Part shown: positions 13,909 to 25,957 of the stretch, piece by piece
Layout: every line of letters begins with the position of its first letter
Numbering within the stretch: the first letter of the stretch is position 1
DNA from: Himantopus leucocephalus
Taxonomy: Eukaryota > Chordata > Aves > Charadriiformes > Recurvirostridae
Direction: 5' to 3'
DNA: 64,000 nucleotides
Assembly: GCA_003993805.1 (NCBI GenBank)
Contig: RSEF01000003.1
Coordinates: 89,187,751-89,251,750, forward strand
The notes under the pieces: generated by a model
Seen by the model: only the letters and a program-made list of their open reading frames with translations
Database searches by the model: none
What the model was told of the DNA's origin: nothing
Program-made: the position numbers and the translations under genes

Positions 13909-15516
13909 GAGCACGCAGCCCAGAAGGCCAACTGTATCCTGGGCTGCATCAAGTGTGGCCAGCAGGACAAGGGAGGTCGTTCTGTCCCTCCGCTCTCATG
14001 AGACCCCACCTGGAGTACGGCATCCAGCTTTGGAGCCTCCAACATAAGAAGGACATGGACCTGTTGGAGCAAGNNNNNNNNNNNNNNNNNNNNNNNNNNN
14101 NNNNNNNNNNNNNNNNNNNNNNNNNNNNNNNNNNNNNNNNNNNNNNNNNNNNNNNNNNNNNNNNNNNNNNNNNNNNNNNNNNNNNNNNNNNNNNNNNNNN
14201 NNNNNNNNNNNNNNNNNNNNNNNNNNNNNNNNNNNNNNNNNNNNNNNNNNNNNNNNNNNNNNNNNNNNNNNNNNNNNNNNNNNNNNNNNNNNNNNNNNNN
14301 NNNNNNNNNNNNNNNNNNNNNNNNNNNNNNNNNNNNNNNNNNNNNNNNNNNNNNNNNNNNNNNNNNNNNNNNNNNNNNNNNNNNNNNNNNNNNNNNNNNN
14401 NNNNNNNNNNNNNNNNNNNNNNNNNNNNNNNNNNNNNNNNNNNNNNNNNNNNNNNNNNNNNNNNNNNNNNNNNNNNNNNNNNNNNNNNNNNNNNNNNNNN
14501 NNNNNNNNNNNNNNNNNNNNNNNNNNNNNNNNNNNNNNNNNNNNNNNNNNNNNNNNNNNNNNNNNNNNNNNNNNNNNNNNNNNNNNNNNNNNNNNNNNNN
14601 NNNNNNNNNNNNNNNNNNNNNNNNNNNNNNNNNNNNNNNNNNNNNNNNNNNNNNNNNNNNNNNNNNNNNNNNNNNNNNNNNNNNNNNNNNNNNNNNNNNN
14701 NNNNNNNNNNNNNNNNNNNNNNNNNNNNNNNNNNNNNNNNNNNNNNNNNNNNNNNNNNNNNNNNNNNNNNNNNNNNNNNNNNNNNNNNNNNNNNNNNNNN
14801 NNNNNNNNNNNNNNNNNNNNNNNNNNNNNNNNNNNNNNNNNNNNNNNNNNNNNNNNNNNNNNNNNNNNNNNNNNNNNNNNNNNNNNNNNNNNNNNNNNNN
14901 NNNNNNNNNNNNNNNNNNNNNNNNNNNNNNNNNNNNNNNNNNNNNNNNNNNNNNNNNNNNNNNNNNNNNNNNNNNNNNNNNNNNNNNNNNNNNNNNNNNN
15001 NNNNNNNNNNNNNNNNNNNNNNNNNNNNNNNNNNNNNNNNNNNNNNNNNNNNNNNNNNNNNNNNNNNNNNNNNCCAGCTTTGGAGTCCTTAGCACAAGAA
15101 GGACATGGACCTGTTGAAACAGGTCCAGAAGAGTGCCACAAATATGATCAGAGGGCTGGAGCACTTCTCCTGTGAGGACAGGCTGATACAGTTGAGGTTG
15201 TTCAGCCTGGAGAAGAGAAGGCTGTGGGAAGACCTTATAGCGGCCCTCCAGTATTTGAAGAGGGCCTGGAGGACATCTGGAGAGGGACTTTTTGCAGGGG
15301 CATGTAGTGATAGGATGAGATGTAATGAATTAAAACTGGAAGAGGNCCAGAGAAGTTGTGGGTGCCCCATTCCTGCAAGTGTTCAAGGCCAGGCTGGATG
15401 GGGCTTTGAGTAACCTGATCTAGTGGGAGGTGTCCCTGCCCATAGCAGAGGGGTTTGGAATTAGAAAATCTTTAAGGTCCCTTCCAACTTAAAACATTCT
15501 ATGATATATTCTCATT
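13909..15516 (+). mobile_element. CR1 LINE sequence, sense on plus, broken by assembly gap
   Basis: The left part (13909-14073) and right part (15074-15516) read as the 3' half of CR1 ORF2 and its 3' end: the sense ORF2 text includes 'ggagtacgg', 'aagaaggacatgga' and 'cagcctggagaagagaagg', and the 3' end includes 'ggtcccttccaac'. The sequence is non-autonomous and broken. The two parts overlap by about 53 bases in CR1 coordinates but differ at several sites, so they may be two copies. The right part also lacks about 80 bases of expected CR1 sequence at the single N at 15346. Confidence 0.9.
14074..15073. other. Assembly gap of exactly 1000 N
   Basis: A run of exactly 1000 N, a size typical of an arbitrary placeholder. 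Long ORFs drawn across it are artefacts. Both flanks are the same part of CR1. Confidence 0.98.
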
Positions 15517-15656
15517 AGTGGACCTCCACCCTGCTCAGCCAGAGAGGGGAGCAGAATGAAGCCATCGATGTTGCCTGTGTTTGCATGAGTGCCATGTGTG
15601 TCTGCTTGTGATCTGTGTGGCTAGGCATGTATATATGTGTACATGTATATACACGG

Positions 15657-15676
15657 GTGTGTGTGTGTGTGTGTGT
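15657..15676. repeat. (GT)10 microsatellite
   Basis: Ten uninterrupted GT units lie just beyond a CR1 3' end, in a TG/TA-rich stretch that starts near 15575. Confidence 0.9.
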
Positions 15677-16757
15677 TTACCAGGAATAGATCTTCAGCTT
15701 CGTTACTGCTTGAACTTCAGGGCATGGAACTGTAGCACCCTCACCTCTCATGCTGTCAGATCCAGCATGATGTATTTTCCTCCAACAATTAATTACATAT
15801 AAATATTCTGATTAATACACTAGCACTTATTGTATCAGCGAGAGTCTGAGCTATACAACAAGTACCTATTGGCAACGGCTATATCAGTAGCTCTGCAGTC
15901 CCATTATCCCTGCTATTAGAAAAGACCATTAGCTTAAATGTGGAAAGCCTGTCTTTTTTATTTCAAATAATGTCTGTATGATAATGAAATTGCATCAGCA
16001 GCTTTGTACTTTTGCTCACTCTGGTGATTTTAATATACTATTGTGAGTATTTCAGGTAGTTTGAATAAGCAAATATTTGTGTAGAATACACAGACAAAAC
16101 AGTCTTGGTTTCATGGCTGCAAGGTAGATTATGAATGTATTAAATTCCAGCACCCTTCTCTCCCCCATGTTTTGTCCTCCCTGGTTCAATCTTTATGACT
16201 GTAATCTTATTTTTTTTTTAATTTTTTTTCCCCACAGACATACTGAATGCACTTCAGCTTAGTTAGACTTGACTTCTTATTTGATATATCAAATTCATAA
16301 ATTGTCATTCTGTAGAAGCTTTCTAAATAGCAGTACCTGTGATTTTGCTGTAAAATTATGTCTAGTCCACCATAGCCTAACTGATGTTAGCTCTTAACAG
16401 TTTGTTGTATTTTTTCTGTACTGTTAACATTTTTCACAATTTCATAATGACATATGTTTCACTGATTTTCTATGTGTTACATAACCTGAGGATGTCAAAG
16501 AAGTTTTTGATTCCTAAATATATGACTCTTCATTATTGGCCACATAAAGGATGGTCTCCTGTCTTTAATTCATTATGTCCTTACTGCTCTTATTTCTCTG
16601 AAACGTCTATGCTGTACAGGTTGAACAAAGTCAACACAAGTATTTTAAAGAATGTCTAAGTGTATTTTCTACTTCACAGCCTTGAACAGATTGAGAAAAG
16701 AAGATATTCAAGTCTCTTGAGCAGAAGAACATACTGTTGTTTTGACTGAAAACTGTT

Positions 16758-16795
16758 ACACTTCAAAGCTTCTATAACACTTCAAAGCTTCTGCA
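16758..16795. repeat. 19-bp tandem duplication
   Basis: ACACTTCAAAGCTTCT followed by three variable bases is repeated with a period of 19 bases. A small local duplication with no other context. Confidence 0.75.
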
Positions 16796-17667
16796 CCTCC
16801 ACTTGGCAAAATGGTTCAGGATACCCTCTTTTATAGACTTTTTGAGATGGGAGCAGTAATAAAGAATGTGTTATAGACAGCTTCCCGCTTTATTAAAAAA
16901 GCAGAAATTACCAGAAGCACTTCTGCTCTTTAGTAGACACTGACTCACTGTTACAGCATGTAGAAAAACTATGCAAACAAACAATGGAGTGAACAAGATG
17001 CAACAGAGGGAAAAGGGCACCTCTTGCAATACACAGCAATTCAGTGTTGACCGTTAAAGAACTCAGTCTTGCATAGGCAGACGTAGGCTTATTTTAGGCT
17101 GAAGCGAAAGCTGATGGTTCTTGCTGTAATTTTCTCATGTGAAGTAGAAACCAGATATTCACAAATTTTCATTTCAAAAGTTTCAAAAAGATAAGAAAAG
17201 GGAGTTAGCTAAGCAATAGGAACATAACTTCTACAGTATCCTCATTTACCAAAAATCATAGAGCAAGGTGATGAATGGAAACACAAGAAATACAAGAATG
17301 GCACAATTCCCACCTCTCAGTATGATCCATGTGGAAGGAAAAGTGGCAAGACAGGAGTTCAAGTGTGAGAATCAGTTTCTTCTTCCATTCATTGAATAGA
17401 TCCAGTCTTCTTTTACATCTTTCCTTTGTATTAGAAATGTAGCTTTTATTTTTTCAGCTGAATTATATATTCTGATATTTAAAAGCCCATGCTAGTGACT
17501 TAAATATTATTGTTGGGATGACTGTTTTTAAAAGTCATCCATAGTTCTGTAAGATCCAGCTTTTACATGCTGTCAAGCCATGAGAAGTAGTTAATAATCC
17601 CTTATTTTACACAGATGTGGTTAGTCTTCAAATTCCAAGGACAACAGCAACCTTCTTAAAATGGTGG

Positions 17668-17708
17668 CTGGTAAAGAGTCACCATATATGGCGACTGGTA
17701 AATAGTCA
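17668..17708. promoter_or_regulatory. Perfect CArG box between two direct repeats
   Basis: CCATATATGG at 17682-17691 matches the SRF-binding consensus CC(A/T)6GG exactly. It sits between CTGGTAAAGAGTCA (17668-17681) and CTGGTAAATAGTCA (17695-17708), which agree at 13 of 14 bases. The motif match is seen directly; any regulatory role is only a possibility, since a 10-bp motif arises by chance. Confidence 0.35.
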
Positions 17709-20700
17709 TAAAGATGTGTATCAGAAAGAGACTGTAAATTGCTGTCACCTTTCATGTCCATGAATACCTAGGCGTCCCTAAAAGCATTCTGGGGACTGTT
17801 GATCTTTATTATTTCCAGGATTTTCAGTCCTTTGATATTTTAATAGTTTCCACTTCATTAAACTGTCTTCCCCAAATCCTCAATTAAGAAATTTCAAAAT
17901 AATACATGCATAAGAAAAAAAAAAAAGACAAAAACCCCAACCACTAAGTAAACATCACCCAAAAGTGAGTTTAGCCCTAACAGTACTCTCTTTTAAAGCA
18001 AGATTGGTTTATCTAACTACCTAATTAGAAACTGACTGATGATGAACCGTGAAAGTCCAGCTGAAGAAAGTATCCTTCACTGCAAATGCAGACATTAGAC
18101 TTAGTTTGCAAGTGCAAATCTTTTGAAGCTTTGAATAATGCCTTAGTAGGGGTCCTGTCAGGAAAAAAACAAACAAACAAAAAAAGTACCAGGAAATTCA
18201 ACAAATGGATCAGAAAAAACAAGAAAATAAAGAGATTATGAGGAAAGCAGATTAATGATACCAGGTTTGGAATCATCTTCAAAGCCATAGTATTTTTTTA
18301 CCAGAAATATTTAGAATTGTCTTCGTTTTCAGTCATATTTGCATAATCCTTTACAGAATTTAGTCAGAGTGTCCTCCAGATTCTGCAACTGGCAACCTCA
18401 ACCATAAATCAAATAGATCCAATCGTGCCATGAAAACTGTGTAAAGTAAAATTGAAATTTTTTTTTCTTACGTCTTTGTCATCTATTTATGCCACTATGA
18501 CAAGGCTTTATATCAATAAAGTTGTTCTATTTCTGTTAGGAAACACTGTACACATTTCACTGGGCCTTCAAAGCTGCCAGATAAAAAAGGTAACAGAAGT
18601 TGGAAACTCATTCAGCCAGAAGCCAGGGAAACACACTGATTTTTTAGCCTATTTTCCACACCTGAACAGATGAAGCATCAGGTTTGGCTGTTGATGCCAA
18701 ATGAAAGTGTGTTGCTTAAAAGTAAGCTGAAAACATCTCCATGCCTGAAATGCTACAAAAATGGATTTGGGGGCTGGAGCCAGAATTACCGACTAAATTC
18801 TACTACTCTTGCTAGGCTCCAAGGATTGAGTGTATTTTGCAGACATTAATGGAAACTAAAATGGGGTTTCAGGAAGAATAAGTTTCTATTTAGTGTAGTT
18901 TTCCTTTAGCAGTCCTGGGAAAAATAGCATGAAACTAGTCATGTACTTTTTAGCAATTGCAATACCATTAAAAAACAGCTTTTTTCCTAGCAGTGGTGAT
19001 TGCCAGCCTCTGGGTTGTAAAACATGCATTTGAATCTCTAAGTGGAATATCTGATAGTGGAAGGAAACATTACAAGTGGGTATTACTGAGTTTAATTGAT
19101 GCAAATATATATACGAGTGTCAAACTTTCCTTTTGGGAAGGATCGCGTGCTACTTACCGTGTTCACTTATGGTTGCTCAACTTGAGTGAGTAGAGGTGTT
19201 TTCAATAGGTCTTGCTGTAAGAGGCTTTTATGACTACTCCATTTCATTTCAGAATCTGTCGTTACTTGATATTTCAAGACCAGCTATAAGAGGTCCATCA
19301 GACAGGTTCTGGTGTGAAAAGATCATCTCTGCCACTAGATATTTAAGTAACACTTCCACTGAAGGTTAAGAGAAGTGCGCTTATAACTTTTATCAGGGTG
19401 GTTCTTTTATTGATGGTTCTTTCCCTTATAGTATTTCAGAAAGCATTATCCAGTCAAGATTTGACATATCACAGAATTTCATTCACTAATAATATATATG
19501 TATCTGTGTGTTTCAGGTCTTTAACCATCTATTTTAAGTTGCTAGGAATAATAAAATTTCCATTCAGCTCATGAGTGATGATGGACAGGCAGACTGGACC
19601 AATGCATTCTAATGCACACAGATAATGTAAATAATACAAGCGATTTCTCCTGTGGTACAGCTTCCTTGTCAGTTACAGTGTTGCTGTTACAAAAAAATGC
19701 AGCTTCAGAAGTAGTTTATATAATGTGAAGTGCTGCATTTTTATTCTAGTACTAAGCATTTAAATCCAAAGTGCTTAATTAGGTACAGATTTCTCCTAAA
19801 ACCACAANCAAAAAAAAAAAAAAAAAAATCAGCAAATATACCAAAAGAACAAGCAATTACCTAAAGGGTTTTCCTCATGAAGTTTGATAAAATTTATAAC
19901 CTCATGAGGTACCGGGCACTGATTAAAGATCTATGTTAAGAGTTTTATTCTGCTGAGTTTTCTATTTAATACAGCTGCCTATAGTGATTTAAATAAAATT
20001 GAACACCTATATCTTCTCTTCTGTGAAATCTTGGACTGTTGCCCTTGTATTCATACCTTTTGCCCAAATTATTTTAGTTCAGAATGCTCATGCAAAAATC
20101 ATTTTCCCAGTCCACAACCCTGCTGACTCTGTCGGTTCCTTTGCCTTACGCCACTGATTTCTCCTGCTCTGCTACATTACTGTTGGTCAGTTGCCATCCT
20201 CAGTGGTATGCCCCGTTTTATCCAATATCTCTCATTCATAGTCATGATGCTAACTCCCGCTCTGCTTACCCCATTTGCCAAACTTAACTGCCCAGTTGTT
20301 AACTTTCAAACAAGCATTCTCCTGCATTCTCCCTGGATGCCTTTGGTTTGGGAAGAATTCTCTTCAAACTTCAACTAAACTAGAACATTGTCAGCTTTCA
20401 GAGTCGGCTTAAAGCCTTTGAAAACTGAGGAGCATAAGCTAACATAAATTGTCACACTACATTTAACTTGTTAGTTCTTTTTAAAGAGCTGTTTCTAAAG
20501 ACTTTTAAAGGACTTAAACATTTTTAATCAATATTTAATCTTAAATTATTAAACAGTGGCTTCCTAGGCATGATGACAGTTCATAAGGTAAATGCCAATA
20601 ACATCATTCAAGTTTTTCAATACCAAGAGTGAAATGAATGTAAGAGTTGGACCTTTTGCATGCCTGCTGTTTTCCATTTCTTACTCTTTATAACAGTAGA

Positions 20701-22689
20701 AACTATTAAGTCAAGAATTTGAGGGGGTATTAAGAAAAAAATGTTACTAGGTAAAAGATGTATCTGCTGTGTAACTGATGGGGAAACAGTTGCTTATATT
20801 CTCAGCTCGTTGTTGCTGGGCATAGAAAAATAAAAGAAGCAAAGTATATGAGCTTCAGTTTATGAACTATCCTTTCATTCTGGAGCCTAGAATCATGAAC
20901 AAATACATCCAGTAAGAGGTTTAATATACACCGGGTCTGAGTAACCATGAGACCTCAACAATTTCAGAGAAGTAAAAAGCCTTGACGAACATTTAGAACA
21001 AGACTACTCCCACAAAATAGTAATAGAACGCCTTTTAAAACACTTTGGGACCGGTATTTGTGCTACCAACCCTAAAGAATTTTTTCTGTGAAGTTATACT
21101 TGCTTCCAAGAGGTAAGGCAGTACAAAGACTTTCAACTTTCTTTGAATTCAGTGTAAAGTAAGGACATATAGAAAAAAACGCTTCACGTTTCTGTTCTGT
21201 AAGTGAAAGTGTGCTCAATGACATTTTGCTAAAGGTATTATGATTAACACAATGATTTAAAAATCTTGTCATTTTTATTATAGCTATTATAAAAATTAAT
21301 TAAGCATGCAATCTTTAACTTGCAAGAAGAAAACGTCATATCAACAGGAGCGAGAGACATTATCATGACACAGATATGCCTAATAAGCACACAGTAAATC
21401 TAATGAGCAAGGCACAGGCATTTCATAAAATCATAACATTGTTATGAGGATACTTTACAGATATGTTTTTTATATTTAGAATACACATATATATATACAC
21501 ACACATCTGATAGAGAGCTTATAGAACTACAATTCCTTTGTATATGTGTTACTAATTTGGTAAACTCACCTCCTAATTTTAAAATTATTTCATGTTTCTA
21601 TGGCCTCTTCTGCTTTATGGGGGTTCCCTATACTATAGTGCAGGCAATTAATGCATATTTGTAACATTTCATGGCATTTCTGTTTTGAATAAGCCTTTAG
21701 GTGCACCTATGTCTTTGTACCTAATACAGTGCAAAAGGATTTAACTCCCTTATAATAAAGAAAGTGTTAACAAAATACATTGCAGACACAGGTACCATTA
21801 ACAAGCAGGTGGAGATTTCAGAGAGGATGTGAAAATTAAAATTTTAAAAAGCTTCATAAATGCACCATATGTTTTTCTGGTGGGTTTTTTGTTGTTGTTT
21901 GGCAGGTTCGTTGATTGGTTGTGACCGCAAAACTGTTTTCATTAGGAAATAATAAATTACTGTGTTCAACAATATGAGATACAGAACATTCGAGGTACCC
22001 TAGACTTTGCAGTGATGGTTTCCCTCCTATTTCCTCTGTAGCACACATTAAGTTGTGACTGAGGCAATAACCTAAACTACTGTCTAGCTGTTGCTAGTAA
22101 CTGTTACCTGATTCAGTATAAGAAATTTGGAGAATGTATCTTGTTAATTGTATAATGAATTAAGTAGAACAAATACCTTACTGACCATAGGTAATCACTT
22201 TATTATTTGACTCAAGTTCAGCTTTAATTGGCCATATCATTAGTTTACTGTAACAAAGACACATATATTATTTATTCTAGCATGATTACCACTGAAATCC
22301 AGACAGTGAGAATTTACATTGACATGAATAATTCCATAAATGATACAACTTCTTCACTGATACCAATGGAACCTCATTACTGCTAAGAGGGAGAGCAATG
22401 AGGAGATAATTAAGACTAAATTTGCCAAATATTACTAGAGTTACATCACTTAATATTGAATATAGACTGCTTGTACTGTGAAACCTATAAAAGCCTGTAG
22501 GAACTCCAAATAATCAAAGAAACAAATTAAAGATTTGTCAAGACATGGAATAATTCACATCCCCTTCCCTGGAAACCACAGAAAATTTTAGTAAGTTGTA
22601 GGTCCCCTTAACTTTGAAGAGATATAGCCTAATTAGACTCATGACAGATAATCCAAACCAATCATATTCACAAAAAGATTAGACCAAAT

Positions 22690-22930
22690 TCATGAAAGCA
22701 TGGCCTTCTTGTCCCTGCCCAGCCCCCGCAGGGCTCCCTCCCATTGCAGCCATCCATCCCTGCCCCACCAATGCTGCAGAAGTGCTGGTCTCCAGCTCCC
22801 CACAGCGCTACCCTGCCCAGACATGGGCCCTGCCAAGTGGACCCATGGCCTGGCCCAGCCTCGGTCCATCCCCAAGGAGGTGCCCAGTGCCTGGGGCTGG
22901 GCCCCCCAGCTGCTCTGCATCTGGCTGAGC
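22690..22930. other. GC-rich, CpG-poor patch of unknown origin
   Basis: About 240 bases of C-rich sequence stand out sharply from AT-rich intron on both sides, with only a few CpG dinucleotides. Several frames are open on both strands, as expected for biased composition, and no protein family is recognised. It could be part of an old retroelement or a recently inserted GC-rich fragment. Confidence 0.45.
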
Positions 22931-25444
22931 GGTTACAGAGATGGAGTCTTGGGTCCCCATCCCTTAGGCAGCCACTGGCCGTTAGGGCACTCTGATGGTA
23001 TCTTCGGTCCTCTATGTTGTTCTAGAAGGGAATACGATCTGGAAGATAAACAATTCCAAATAACCGTGGCTAGAGATACAGTGATGTTGCAAATAACACA
23101 GGAAATCATGACTTCCTTATAAATATATGAACAGTTACACCTCCATTATGTGCCTTTCTCACCATGTTCATGGTGTGAATTTTCCTCACCCCCTCAGAGG
23201 ATAACAATCAATCCTCAGACACAAGCCCAAGGATAGGTTCCTCTCAGGGACTGTTGTCTCTTCAGAGACCAAGGCTCATTTTATGACAAGGAAGACAAAA
23301 ATACCAAATATACTCAATTTAACTGACAAAGTGAGTAAAGAAAGATTTGTAATTTCATTGTGATACATTGTAGATCCTGTGATTCCCTTCAGCCATGAGC
23401 ACCCCATTGAAAGTGGAAACATTTTCATTTTCCTTAGGACTTAGGAACCCAAGACTGGAAGAGACTAACTGTATATTCTTTGTTGTTACAGGTAGCCACA
23501 TTACTTTTGCTGCTTTACTTAATGCTAATTAACTTGGATTATTTTGCCTACTGAAAGCAAGCCCTATCTATAAAGTTGACGGTTCTTTCAAAGCTGGTAC
23601 GTGTTGGGAGCCAGCAATTCTCTGTATAAGTCCCCAGAAAGAGGCAAGAAAGGAGAAGTTCTGAAAATTTTTGTCCTCAAATAACTGTCTGATACTTTGT
23701 CTAAAAGCAAGGATATTTTTCCAGGGCAATTAAATATACAAATAGTCTCTGATCCAACAAATTCCAGAAACAGGTAAGGTATTACCTAACAATTACAAGC
23801 TGAAAGGTTACCAACAAACTACATTTCTGATGAGCAAGCATTGCTTTGGTGTAATCAGGGAAATATGAACTCTGACAACTCTTCTGTGACTATGCTGCCA
23901 TTTTAGAAGTCATGATGTAACTTAGAACATATATTTCCAAAATGATATTTTACGTTTAAGAAATAAAGTCATTTACACCCTATGGGAAAGTGTAATACTG
24001 CAATTGATATGGTGCAACAGTGTACACTCCACAGCGTAATGAGATGGCAACTGAAAGAATTTCCCTATTGCTACTCCTATGAATTGATCCATAGATTATT
24101 TAAAAACAATGTCATGCATTGCCAAAGAAAAATCAGTCTTTTCTGAGCTTCCCACTGGAGCATCTTTAAGAATATTTTCATAAAGGATGCCAATCACCAA
24201 GTCAAGAGGAAAACAGAGTTTAGCAGTCAGTAAGAGACTACACCTTATGTTCTCCCCCTGCCAGCTCATGTACAATACTCTTTTCCAATCTCACAATCAT
24301 TATGAGAGAGATAAAGGGAGATTCAATCCTTTTGACAAGAAATGGCTAGGGAGCACAAGGATTAAGAAATGCTGTCAGAAATAAAACACCAGGAAATCTC
24401 TCCAGACCAAGGTAAAGAAAACCAAGCAATAGATAGTAAGTCATGAAAAATATCATCTTAAAGAAGACAACACACACGCGGCCCAGACGGCCAGACTACT
24501 CCATTTACTTTCTTCAGAGAGAAAGCAGTTTGCCATGCAATGACTGGGAAAAGAAAGTCACACTGGAGCCACATTCTTATGGCCTCAGAGCCAACAATGA
24601 GTGCAGCTAAAAAATCCAGCATAAAAAATGCTTCTACATCCTCAAGGCTCTCAGGGTTTCCGTTAGCTGTTGCAACAATGCTTGAGAAAAACAGCAAATA
24701 AAGATAAATAGGAGGCGCCAAGAAATGAAGGGCTATAGAAGGCTATTTACTGTCACATCTTTCCAGTACCAAGGAATGAAGGATGCTAAGGATCAAAAAG
24801 TACTCTTTTTGGAGACTTCCCTTGGGTAACTAATCGATAGCTAATAGGTAGCTTACAACAAGTCTTATCCTAAATATATGAAAACAAACTGCTTAGAATA
24901 TTGGAAATTAAATACTATTTTGTACTATACTTTGGTAGAAAGATTGCACAATTCTAGACTAAAACAATAACCAAGGGGAATAGAGGGGATAGTTTCTGTT
25001 TCTTGTAGGCTGACACAACAGACATGCTCTTATTCACATGGTGACCATCTCCAAGCAAATTACATATATGAAGTAGTAGCAGAAAGGGGAAGGGGAAGGG
25101 GAGGAAAAAACAAACCATGGACAATGTCCTTGTTAATTAAATAATATAGGTGCAAACAAACAGCCATTTTAAAAGCAAAGTTGTGGTCTTGTTTCTAAAT
25201 CCTTCCTGATTCAGCTGTGGAAAGCACCTTAGGAAATTGCAGAGGATTGGTGAGTTTAGGTAAATTTCCATGATGGCTTCTAAGACTGCTATTTAAAAAT
25301 AAAATGAAACAGAAGTGTCACAGCACTGTCAGTAAGACTTATTCTCAAGCAGTTCCCTGTACAGAAATTTTTCCTACAGAAACATCTTTATTTCCTATTG
25401 TATATGCAGAGTTACCAAACTTTTATATAGCCTACAGTAAAGAA

Positions 25445-25470
25445 TTTTTTAATATTTAAATATTAAAAAA
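25445..25470. repeat. 26-bp perfect AT palindrome
   Basis: Six T, AATATTT, AAATATT, six A: a perfect palindrome with no spacer and only A/T. Such sites can extrude as cruciforms and are prone to deletion. Confidence 0.85.
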
Positions 25471-25658
25471 GGAATGACTCAGTAAACACTATTTGTAGAA
25501 TGATATAGATATGAAGAAATTACTGAGAATTTTTATAAGTATATGTGTGCATATATATATTTAATGATGAGGTTGTTGAATCAATCTTCAGGCTCTTTTG
25601 TGAAGAGGATTTTAATTGTCCAAGCTTTTAAACAGAAAGGTTAGGTTCTACGCAAATA

Positions 25659-25957
25659 TCCTGGTTTCAGCTGGGAAAGAGTTAATTTTTCTTTCCAGTG
25701 ATTGCTGTGAAAGGAATGTCAATAATACCTATTGGTTTTAGTTCTGGCTAAGTGATTTTTATGTTATTCAAGGACTTTTTTTCAGCTTACCATAGAAGCA
25801 TAGACAGAACGATGGAATGGCCGATGAAATGTTCCATACCATAGACGTCATCCCTTTCCCCCTTTTTTTTTTTTCCCCTTCTGGGGGAAGGGGGGGAAGG
25901 GGGGACTGAGCAAGCAGCTGTGTGGTTCTAGTTTCTGGCTGGGGTTAAACCATGACA
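25659..25957 (+). mobile_element. Probable solo LTR of an avian ERVL-type retrovirus, internally shortened
   Basis: It begins 'tcctggtttcagctggga' and ends 'ggggttaaaccatgaca', which I recognise as the two ends of a widespread avian ERVL LTR. Between them are the expected landmarks 'gagttaatttt', 'tcaaggacttttt', 'ttccataccat' and 'gacgtcat', but the copy is shorter than usual. No retroviral coding sequence follows, so this looks like a solo LTR. A polypyrimidine run followed by G-rich blocks (25853-25914) lies inside. Target-site duplications are not clear. Confidence 0.65.

Noticed and set aside
13890..15164. Very long ORFs on both strands (380-424 residues)
   Set aside because: They consist mostly of unknown residues across the 1000-N gap, with CR1 sequence at each end.
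19803..19828. Poly-A run with an N as a retrogene tail
   Set aside because: No coding similarity lies upstream; treated as a simple homopolymer with an assembly uncertainty.
24458..24721. Minus-strand ORF with a hydrophobic start resembling a signal peptide
   Set aside because: It begins at a TTG and not at an ATG, has no upstream exon or promoter, and no family is recognised.
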